Of a DNA stretch of 12,555 nt, positions 7,067-12,555 are shown piece by piece (position 1 is the stretch's first letter; the number at the start of each line of letters is the position of its first letter). Both the position numbers and the translations under genes were made by a program. Origin of the DNA: Chthoniobacterales bacterium (lineage in GTDB: Bacteria > Verrucomicrobiota > Verrucomicrobiia > Chthoniobacterales > UBA10450); contig JACCZQ010000114.1 in the NCBI GenBank assembly GCA_013695905.1, forward strand, positions 1 through 12,555. Reading direction: 5' to 3'. The notes under the pieces are model-generated. The model had not been told where the DNA came from. It made no database searches and worked only from the letters and a program-made list of their open reading frames with translations.

Positions 7067-7244
7067 AAGCTCAGTGTTTTTTTGCTGCCTCTCCGCCCCC
7101 TCTGCCGGCTTGATCAAACATCATCAGTGAGCGATGCGCAAGACTAGCGGCTTCGCGAAGCGCAGCGACCTCCTGCTCCTGATCCTGATCTTGATCCTGC
7201 TCCTTTAGCTCGGGGTGGCTAGGAGCAAGAGCAGGAAAAGGGGA
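7067..7244. other. Intergenic region with simple repeats between the DUF420 and DUF2007 genes
   Basis: This 178-bp gap holds a T run at 7075-7083, a perfect 12-bp palindrome GCTTCGCGAAGC at 7150-7161, and the hexamer repeat and hairpin listed separately. The minus-strand promoter for the DUF2007-LysM-accA genes is presumably here, but I cannot assign -35/-10 boxes. Confidence 0.4.
7172..7227. repeat. Hexamer tandem repeat with inverted partner
   Basis: Positions 7172-7204 contain about 5.5 units of the hexamer CCTGMT (CCTGCT, CCTGAT, CCTGAT, CTTGAT, CCTGCT, CCT). Positions 7221-7235 carry the reverse-strand form AGGAGCAAGAGCAGG. TGCTCCT at 7198-7204 pairs with AGGAGCA at 7221-7227, extended by AGC/GCT, making a hairpin between two minus-strand genes. 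No T tract follows, so a terminator role is not supported. Confidence 0.6.
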
Positions 7245-7679
7245 TCATCCCGCGGCCGGAAACCACCGGTACAACATCAGGTAAACCAGCACTCCCGTCA
7301 CCGAGACATACAGCCATACCGGCATCGTCCAACGCCCGAGCCGCGCGTGTTTGCTCCACCGGCGACGAAATACCGGCACCAGCGTCGTGATCACCAGCGG
7401 CAGAATGATGAACGCCAGCAGGATGTGCGAAATCAGGATCGTGAAGTAGATCGGCCGCACGATCCCTTCCCCTGAGAACAGCGTCGCCTGCCCGCCGCGC
7501 GCGTAGTGATAGGTGAGGTACGACGCGAGAAAGAGCGTGGAAGTGAACAGCGCCGTCACCATGCAGGCGATGTGTTGCCGCCAGTAGCCGCGCCGGATCA
7601 GGTACCAACCCGCCGCGATAAAAATCGTGCTGATGCCGTTCAGCGTCGCATTTAACGCCGGGAGATCGGAGATGCTCAT
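7245..7679 (-). CDS. DUF420 family four-helix membrane protein
   Basis: A 144-residue integral membrane protein that fits the DUF420 family (YozB-like), often found near cytochrome c oxidase genes; its molecular role is not established. It starts with the family-like LPALNATLNGIS, then has four hydrophobic segments at about 10-28, 38-58, 77-103 and 118-138. Family landmarks are YYxIRRG-like WYLIRRG, SYLTYHY (H58), VRPIYFTILISH (H85), ARLGRWTMPVWLYVSVTG and VYLMLY. Four conserved-looking histidines (H36, H58, H85, H111) could bind heme or metal; that is inference. A GTG at 7691 would add four residues, but ATG 7679 better matches family N-termini. It is divergent from the AsmA-like gene across 83 bp. 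No oxidase genes are in the window. Confidence 0.85.
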   Translation of the reverse strand: MSISDLPALNATLNGISTIFIAAGWYLIRRGYWRQHIACMVTALFTSTLFLASYLTYHYARGGQATLFSGEGIVRPIYFTILISHILLAFIILPLVITTLVPVFRRRWSKHARLGRWTMPVWLYVSVTGVLVYLMLYRWFPAAG

Positions 7680-7762
7680 CTTGCCGCGCACCCTACGCGA
7701 GGAATGACCGCCGCTACAGCGCGCCAGCTTGAAATCCGCAGCACGTCGCGCGACTGAATCGC

Positions 7763-10159
7763 ATGCCGCCGATCCTGCTCGATCCCCCGCGTCCGCCGCG
7801 GCCGGCGAAATCGCGCTATCGCCGCTGGACCTGGCAACGGCAGCTGCGCGCCTCCGGATTGCGCCTGCTCCTCATCGCGCTGCTCGTGTTCTTCGGCTGG
7901 GGCGCGTGGTACCTGGCGAACAAAGGCTTCGGCCGCCAGTGGCGCACCACTGTCGCCGAAGAACTCCGGAAACGCGGCGTGGAAGCTTCCGTGCGCCGCC
8001 TCACGCTCGATCCCTTCCGCGGGCTCGTGGCGCAGGACGTCCGCATCTACGACTTCAAAAATCGCGATCATCCCATCGCCGTCATCAGCGAAGTCTCGCT
8101 CGATATCAACTACGCCGCGCTCCTGCATCGGCAGCCGTTCCTGAACGCGCTCGATATCCGCGATGCGGACGTGACTTTTCCGAACATCTCCGGCGATCCG
8201 CGGGCGCCGGTCGCGCAGCTGAAGCAATTCCGCGCGCACATCTACTTCCCGCCGGAGCAAATCTTCATCCGGCAGGCCGAGGGTTCCTTCCATGGCGTGC
8301 GCATCTCCGCCACGGGTCAGCTGATCAAGCGCGCCGATTACAAACCATCCCGCGTCGTCACTGAAGCAGAATGGCGCCAGCGCATGGAGCTGCTCCAGCG
8401 CGTCGCGATGGAGCTGAACCAGTTCCGTTTCCCGGATGAGCCGCCCTCGTTGCAGATAAAATTCTCCGGCGACCTCGCTGAGATGGAGCACGCCCACGTG
8501 GAGGCGACTCTCCGCGGCGAGCTGCTGCAGCGCGGAGCCTACGAGATGAGGAATCTCGTCGCCTCGGGCGATTGGTCCGAGCGCACGCTGCACCTCCGGC
8601 AGCTGGAGTGGAGCGACGGGAGCGGCGGCTTCGCGGGCCGCGCCAGCTGGAATGTCCCGGCCGGGAACGCAGAGTTCCAGGTCCGCAGCACCATCGAGGC
8701 GAAGCAATTCCTGGAGGCCGTCGGCTCTGGCCATTTCCTGCACGACGCCACCTTCGCCACCCCGCCGCTGGTGGAGCTCTCCGGCTCTGCGAGTTTTTCC
8801 GCCGCGGAGCCGAAGCGGAGCGCCCTCGGCCGCGTGGAAGTGGGCGGCTTCACCTTTCGCGCCGTGCCGTTTCTCAATCTGACCGCGGATTTCTCGTGGG
8901 ACGGCGCGCGCACGATGTTGCGCAATGTGCGGGTGCGGCACGCCACCGGCGACCTGGTGGCCGACTTGCTCGAGGGGCCGGAGGTGTTTCGCGCCAGCTT
9001 CGACAGCACGATGAATCCCGCGGTCCTGCGCCCGCTCCTGCCGCCGGGTCCGCAGAAGTTTCTGGGCGAATGGGAATGGCCACGCTCGCCCGCGATCCGG
9101 CTCACGCTGCAAGGCACCTCGCGCGCTCCGCGGAGCTGGACCGGCGAAGGATCGATCGCGCTCCCGCGGACGAGATTCCGCGGCGTCTGGATGAACAACG
9201 CCACCGCTGCCGTGCAGCTGCAGGACGGCGCGGTGACGTTCACCGATCTGCGCGTGGTGCGGCCGGAGGGGATCGGCACCGGCTCGTTCACGTATGACTT
9301 CGCGCGGCACGAGGTGCGGGTGGAAAATGTGCGCACATCGTTGTCGCCCGCGGAGGCGATTTATTGGATCGAGCCGAAGCTGTTCCGGGTCGTGGCGCCA
9401 TACCGGTTCCGCAGCCCCCCGCACCTGGTGGCGAATGGCGTCGTCACCTTCCGTGGGCGACGCGAGACGCAGCTGGAGATCGGCATCGATGCGCCGGCCG
9501 GGATGGATTACGTTTTTCTCGGCCAGGTGCTGCCGTTCGACCGGGCGGCGGGGCAACTCCTCATCACCGACGATCGCGTGCAGCTGCTGGGAACCAACGG
9601 CACGCTCTTCGGCGGGAGCGTGCGCGGCACAGCCGACATTCACACCGCGAAGCCGGACGATCACTACACCGCCTCGATCGCGCTGGACGGAGTGGATTTC
9701 CCGCGCCTGACCGATCTTTATTTCAAATACAAAACCGCGCAGGGGCAGCTCGCCGGCCGGTATGAATTTGCGGTGCGGAATGACGACACCCGCACGATGA
9801 CCGGCACCGGCAGCATGCGCGTGTCGAATGGTAATGTGTTCGCGATTCCGGTGTTCGGGCCGCTTTCCGGCTTGATCTCGGCGGTGATCCCTGGCGCCGG
9901 CTACAGCGTCGCGAAGCAGGCGGCCGCCACCTTCACGGTGGCTGACGGAGTGATCCACACCGACGACTTCAAAGTCTCAGGGAAACTGTTCGGCATGCGC
10001 GGCCACGGGGACATTCATTTTCTCGACGACAAATTGGACTTCGACCTCCGCATCGACGCGCGCGGCGCAGGTGCATTGCTCACGCCGGTCTATCAGCTGT
10101 TCGAGTATAAGGGTGAAGGCAGTCTCGCGAAGCCGACATGGCGGCCGAAAAATTTCTGA
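7763..10159 (+). CDS. AsmA-like envelope protein
   Basis: A 798-residue protein. A basic, proline-rich cytoplasmic N-terminus (1-31) precedes one membrane segment (about 32-50, GLRLLLIALLVFFGWGAWYL), giving a signal-anchored periplasmic protein. The body has the repeating beta-strand pattern of the AsmA/TamB/YhdP group: short two-strand turns such as LLGTNGTLFGGSVRG, YTASIALDGVDFPRLTDLY and TMTGTGSMRVSNG, then the family-like C-terminal section (GVIHTDDFKVSGKLFGMRG, HFLDDKLDFDLRIDARG, and a final GEGSLAKPTWRPKNF). Proteins of this group form long beta grooves that help move phospholipids or assemble the outer membrane; that role is inferred here. ATG 7763 is the first start in the frame, with no clear Shine-Dalgarno. 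A 760-residue antisense frame across the gene is a GC-rich shadow. The 3' end is followed by an interspersed repeat. Confidence 0.8.
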   Translation: MPPILLDPPRPPRPAKSRYRRWTWQRQLRASGLRLLLIALLVFFGWGAWYLANKGFGRQWRTTVAEELRKRGVEASVRRLTLDPFRGLVAQDVRIYDFKNRDHPIAVISEVSLDINYAALLHRQPFLNALDIRDADVTFPNISGDPRAPVAQLKQFRAHIYFPPEQIFIRQAEGSFHGVRISATGQLIKRADYKPSRVVTEAEWRQRMELLQRVAMELNQFRFPDEPPSLQIKFSGDLAEMEHAHVEATLRGELLQRGAYEMRNLVASGDWSERTLHLRQLEWSDGSGGFAGRASWNVPAGNAEFQVRSTIEAKQFLEAVGSGHFLHDATFATPPLVELSGSASFSAAEPKRSALGRVEVGGFTFRAVPFLNLTADFSWDGARTMLRNVRVRHATGDLVADLLEGPEVFRASFDSTMNPAVLRPLLPPGPQKFLGEWEWPRSPAIRLTLQGTSRAPRSWTGEGSIALPRTRFRGVWMNNATAAVQLQDGAVTFTDLRVVRPEGIGTGSFTYDFARHEVRVENVRTSLSPAEAIYWIEPKLFRVVAPYRFRSPPHLVANGVVTFRGRRETQLEIGIDAPAGMDYVFLGQVLPFDRAAGQLLITDDRVQLLGTNGTLFGGSVRGTADIHTAKPDDHYTASIALDGVDFPRLTDLYFKYKTAQGQLAGRYEFAVRNDDTRTMTGTGSMRVSNGNVFAIPVFGPLSGLISAVIPGAGYSVAKQAAATFTVADGVIHTDDFKVSGKLFGMRGHGDIHFLDDKLDFDLRIDARGAGALLTPVYQLFEYKGEGSLAKPTWRPKNF

Positions 10160-10192
10160 ACCTGCTGGTCCTCTCTGCCATCCAGCTGCCCT

Positions 10193-10342
10193 CCTTGTCA
10201 TGTCGAGCGAAGCTTGTCCTGAGCAGAGTCGAAGGAAGACATCTCTTTTAATTCTCTTCCGTCTCGGCGATCCAAGGCGCGGCGCAGCAGAAGTTGATAA
10301 GAGATTTCTCCACTCCGCTACGCTTCGGTCGAAATGACAAAG
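10193..10342. repeat. Interspersed palindromic repeat (CPEQSRR-type)
   Basis: Left arm 10193-10213 and right arm 10322-10342 are reverse complements at 18 of 21 positions; inside them the stretch around 10233-10250 pairs with 10297-10314 (ATCTCTT with AAGAGAT). Translation of the left arm gives SSEACPEQSRRK; the reverse strand gives RLCSGQASLDMT. I recall these strings recurring in spurious small proteins of many unrelated bacterial genomes, which indicates a widespread repeat family. It fills the gap between the AsmA-like gene and nfo and overlaps the first three nfo codons. I see no gene in 10160-10333. Confidence 0.75.
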
Positions 10343-11194
10343 CTGCTCCTCGGCGCTCATATGTCGATCGGTGGTGGCGTGCACCGGGCCATCGAGCGGT
10401 CGTGCTCGATCGAATGCACTGCCATGCAAATCTTCGTGAAGAACAACATGCAGTGGTTCGCGAAGCCGCTGGAGCAGGCGGAGATCACCGCGTTCCTCCA
10501 ACATGCGCAGCGGAAGCAGCTCAGCGCCGCTTTTGCGCATGCGAATTACCTGATCAATCTCGCGGCGACGAATCCGCAGTTTCACACCAACTCGCTCCGG
10601 GCGCTGACGGAGGAACTCATCCGTGCCGATCAACTGGAGCTGCCGTTTCTGGTGCTCCATCCGGGCGCACATCTCGGCGCGGGCGAAGACGCCGGGCTGG
10701 AGAAGATCATCGCCTCCATCGATGCGGTGCACGCCTGTCTGCCTAAGAAAACCAAAGCCCGCCTCGCGCTGGAAACCACCGCCGGACAGGGCTCTTGTCT
10801 CGGTTGCACCTTCGAACAGCTCGCCACCATCATTGAGAACGTGCAGGAACCGGAGCGGCTCCGTGTTTGTCTCGATACGGCGCACGTCTTCGCCGCCGGC
10901 TACGACATCAGCACCGAAGCGGGCACGAAGAAGATGTTCGCGGAGTTCGACCGGAAGGTCGGGCTCGAGCGGCTGGTGGCGTTGCACCTCAACGACTCGA
11001 AAACGGCGCGCGGCTCACGCGTGGATCGGCACGAGCACATCGGGAAGGGGAAGATCGGCCCTGCTGCGTTCCGCTTTATCATGCGCGACCGGCGTTTCCG
11101 AAAAATCCCGAAGGTGTTGGAAACGCCGAAAGGCAAGGAGCTGATCGAGGACGTGGAGAACATGCGGACGCTGCGGGAACTCGCCGCCGAGTAA
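10334..11194 (+). CDS. nfo: Endonuclease IV (AP endonuclease)
   Basis: Cleaves DNA 5' to abasic sites in base-excision repair, using three zinc ions in a TIM barrel. The protein has 286 residues, against 285 in E. coli. All nine metal ligands are visible at or near the E. coli positions: H69 (HANYLINLA), H109 (LHPGAHLG), E147 (LETTAGQG), D181 and H184 (CLDTAHVFAAGYD), H218 (HLNDSK), D231 and H233 (DRHEHIGKGKIG), and E263 (VLETPKG). The N-terminus MTKLLLGAHMSIGGG matches the family start plus about two residues. ATG 10334 lies inside the right arm of an interspersed palindromic repeat, and no Shine-Dalgarno precedes it, because the upstream bases belong to the repeat. The gene stands alone and is followed by the second composite palindromic repeat. 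Confidence 0.96.
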   Translation: MTKLLLGAHMSIGGGVHRAIERSCSIECTAMQIFVKNNMQWFAKPLEQAEITAFLQHAQRKQLSAAFAHANYLINLAATNPQFHTNSLRALTEELIRADQLELPFLVLHPGAHLGAGEDAGLEKIIASIDAVHACLPKKTKARLALETTAGQGSCLGCTFEQLATIIENVQEPERLRVCLDTAHVFAAGYDISTEAGTKKMFAEFDRKVGLERLVALHLNDSKTARGSRVDRHEHIGKGKIGPAAFRFIMRDRRFRKIPKVLETPKGKELIEDVENMRTLRELAAE

Positions 11195-11211
11195 ACGTCC
11201 ACTGTGATCCA

Positions 11212-11454
11212 CAGCACCGAAGGTGCGACGGAATAAAGCCCGGAGTGGAGCGTCAGCGGAACTCCGGGAAGTCCACCACGTTGAGAGACCAAGCCCCCGG
11301 AGGGGGCGACGGAACGCGCTACGCACACGCGGTGCAAACGCGAGTCGCGTCCTTCCGTCACCCCCTTCGGGGGTTTGACGTTTTTAGCGTGCGGCGGTCC
11401 CGGAGCTCTGCTTCGCGTCGCTCCGGGCTTTATTCCGTCGCACCTCCGGTGCTG
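11212..11454. repeat. Composite palindromic intergenic repeat, copy 2
   Basis: The outer arms 11212-11245 and 11421-11454 are reverse complements at 33 of 34 positions. Second arms lie at about 11257-11269 (CGGAACTCCGGGA) and 11398-11410. The inner part has hairpin 11293-11307 (6-bp stem, GGA loop), GACGGAA, a variable spacer, TTCCGTC, and hairpin 11360-11374 (TTC loop). Order and arms match copy 1 at 4430-4664; the spacer differs. It begins 18 bp after the nfo stop and ends about 86 bp before the IS110 transposase start. Confidence 0.9.
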
Positions 11455-11539
11455 TGCTGTTGGGAAAGCACACTGACTGTGTTCTCCACTACTGTCCGCG
11501 CGCTCGCGGACGCTTAGATGACATGTAAGGAGTTGCCGG
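11455..11539 (+). other. IS110 left flank: possible bridge-RNA region
   Basis: Between the palindromic repeat and the transposase start are GTGCT/AGCAC pairing (about 11454-11471), a perfect 7-bp hairpin at 11494-11511 (GTCCGCG, loop CGCT, CGCGGAC), and AAGGAG at 11527. IS110-group elements are known to encode a structured bridge RNA in the non-coding end upstream of the transposase. The exact element boundary and RNA cannot be read from one copy, and the stretch is shorter than the known IS621 bridge RNA. Confidence 0.3.
11527..11532 (+). promoter_or_regulatory. Shine-Dalgarno sequence deciding the transposase start
   Basis: AAGGAG lies 7 nt before an in-frame GTG at 11540 but 37 nt before ATG 11570. 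It is the strongest Shine-Dalgarno match seen in the window and favours GTG 11540. Confidence 0.55.
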
Positions 11540-11569
11540 GTGCGGGGGATTGAACCGACACCCGACAAT
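11532..11569 (+). promoter_or_regulatory. Imperfect hairpin over the transposase start
   Basis: GTTGCCGGGTG (11532-11542) can pair with CACCCGACAAT (11559-11569) at 10 of 11 positions, counting one G-U pair, with a 16-nt loop. It would cover the end of the Shine-Dalgarno and the GTG start, and ends one base before ATG 11570. It may limit transposase translation. Confidence 0.4.
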
Positions 11570-12555
11570 ATGAAAAATGAGTTGAACTCAGAGTTGTCCT
11601 CACCCGAGGGAACCCGCGGTCAGTTTAATGACCGCCCGAGCACGATCAAGCTCGGAATCGATGTCCACCAGGCGTTCTACGTGGTGGTGCTGCAGGAAGG
11701 CGGGAGCAATCCCAAGCCGCCGCAGCGTTTCAGCAAAGAGGCTTTCCTGGTCTGGGCGGCGAAGCTGAGAGCGAAACATCCCGGCGTCCAGCTCCACGCC
11801 GTCTACGAAGCGTGCGGTTTCGGGTTCGGCTTGCAACGGGCCCTGACTGCGCGCGGGTTCAACTGCCTGGTGGTCTGCCCGCAGAAGCTGGACGAACGCC
11901 AGCAGCGGGTGAAGACCGACGGGCGCGATGCCCGCACCCTTTGCCTGAAGCTGAGTCGCTATGTCGAGGGAAATAAGGAAGAGCTGGCCGTGGTGCGGGT
12001 GCCGAGGGAAGCGGAAGAGCAAGCCCGCGCCCTGCACCGGCAGCGCGAACAGCTGGTCCGGACGCGCAAGCAGCTCGAAGCGCACGGCCGCAGTCTGCTG
12101 GTCAATCACGGCTGCGAGCCGGTCAACAAATGGTGGAAGGCGCGCGCCTTCACCACCCTTGCGGTCCCGGCCTGGCTGAAGGAACTGCTCGGCCACACCC
12201 AGCCGCTCCTCCTGGCGCTCGAAGCGCAGATCCGGGCCCTCACCGTGCAGTTGCAGGCCGCCGCCGCGCCCGACCAGCCCCGCGGCCTGGGCGCCCTGAC
12301 CAGCGTGGTGCTCGACCGGGAAGTCTGCTCCTGGGAGCGCTTCGCCAACCGGCGGCAGATCGGGAGCTACACCGGCCTCTGCCCGGGCGAACACTCGAGC
12401 GGCCAGACCCGTCTCCAAACCTGCGTGACCAAGCACGGCAACCCGCGGCTGCGCGCCGCCCTGGTCGAGCTGGCCTGGCGGATGGTCCGCTTCCAGCCCG
12501 AGTACCGGCCGGTCGTGAAATGGAGAAGAATCCTGGCCAAAGGCGCCCTCGCCAC
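11540..12555 (+). CDS. IS110-family transposase, 3' end beyond the window
   Basis: The frame is open from 11522 to the window end. Numbered from ATG 11570, the N-terminal DEDD (RuvC-like) domain has D31 (KLGIDVH), E80 (YEACGFG), and D117 and D120 (KTDGRDAR). A basic, glutamine-rich helical middle (about 145-235) leads to the C-terminal Tnp domain with GALTSVVLDREV, the stretch FANRRQIGSYTGLCPGEHSSG with the conserved serines S276/S277, and TKHGNPRLRAALVELAW. About 328 residues are visible; the family is usually 330-400, so only the end is missing. These enzymes are RNA-guided recombinases rather than DDE transposases. GTG 11540, with AAGGAG 7 nt upstream, adds ten residues (MRGIEPTPDN) and is preferred here; ATG 11570 is the alternative. 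No stop or frameshift is seen, so it may be active. Confidence 0.93.
   Translation, partial: MRGIEPTPDNMKNELNSELSSPEGTRGQFNDRPSTIKLGIDVHQAFYVVVLQEGGSNPKPPQRFSKEAFLVWAAKLRAKHPGVQLHAVYEACGFGFGLQRALTARGFNCLVVCPQKLDERQQRVKTDGRDARTLCLKLSRYVEGNKEELAVVRVPREAEEQARALHRQREQLVRTRKQLEAHGRSLLVNHGCEPVNKWWKARAFTTLAVPAWLKELLGHTQPLLLALEAQIRALTVQLQAAAAPDQPRGLGALTSVVLDREVCSWERFANRRQIGSYTGLCPGEHSSGQTRLQTCVTKHGNPRLRAALVELAWRMVRFQPEYRPVVKWRRILAKGALA

Noticed and set aside
7676..9958. A 760-residue open frame antisense to the AsmA-like gene
   Set aside because: It is rich in Arg, His, Gly and Ala with no recognisable domain. The plus-strand protein has a membrane anchor, a family-like C-terminus and plausible composition. 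GC-rich genes often give long antisense frames.
9977..10987. A 336-residue antisense frame over the AsmA-like gene end, the repeat and nfo
   Set aside because: It runs across an interspersed repeat and reads the reverse of a clear endonuclease IV gene; the LCSGQAS string in it comes from the repeat.
11532..11572. tRNA-like T-arm on the minus strand (reverse reads GGTTCAATCC)
   Set aside because: The stem around the loop does not pair well, and no acceptor, anticodon or D arm can be found in the correct places.
11600..12436. A 278-residue antisense frame over the transposase
   Set aside because: The plus strand has an intact IS110 transposase with all catalytic residues; the antisense frame has no recognisable motif.
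1..12555. CRISPR arrays, toxin-antitoxin pairs, phage or defence genes
   Set aside because: I looked for direct repeats with regular spacers and for short paired genes, and found only the palindromic and hexamer repeats described.

Overview
The window is GC-rich bacterial chromosome with ordinary housekeeping genes. An FtsX-type permease of the ADOP kind, a DUF420 protein, weak Shine-Dalgarno sequences, and abundant palindromic intergenic repeats suggest a Verrucomicrobiota-like bacterium (perhaps Chthoniobacterales-like), with Acidobacteriota as the alternative. That placement is inference; there is no rRNA or other marker gene in the window.

Layout. (1) Positions 1-656 hold the 3' end of an ABC transporter permease gene. 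(2) Positions 668-4128 hold aromatic amino acid genes: aroA on the minus strand, divergent from a 676-residue fused enzyme with chorismate mutase, prephenate dehydratase, ACT and DAHP synthase domains. (3) Positions 4129-4733 hold a second, detached copy of the permease 3' end (93% identical over 174 bp), a third miniature tail, and a composite palindromic repeat. (4) Positions 7679-4734 (minus) carry four genes: a DUF420 membrane protein, a DUF2007/zinc-ribbon protein, a membrane-anchored LysM protein with an apparently dead L,D-transpeptidase (YkuD) domain, and accA. (5) Positions 7763-10159 (plus) encode a large AsmA-like envelope protein. (6) Positions 10193-10342 hold an interspersed palindromic repeat whose right arm supplies the start codon of the endonuclease IV gene nfo (10334-11194). 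(7) Positions 11212-11454 hold a second copy of the composite repeat, followed by an IS110-family transposase that runs off the window end.

How it fits together. AroA makes EPSP in the shikimate pathway. The fused protein catalyses both the entry step (DAHP synthase) and the last two steps toward phenylpyruvate (mutase and dehydratase), with an ACT domain between them that could sense phenylalanine for both. AccA is the carboxyltransferase alpha subunit for fatty-acid synthesis; the LysM/YkuD-like protein and the AsmA-like protein belong to the cell envelope; Nfo repairs abasic DNA.

The most unusual points are the CM-PDT-ACT-DAHPS fusion, the aro block bracketed by duplicated permease tails, the pseudo-YkuD protein, the two-copy nested palindromic element (one copy next to an IS110 element), and the repeat-derived nfo start codon. 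No CRISPR array, rRNA or convincing tRNA is present.
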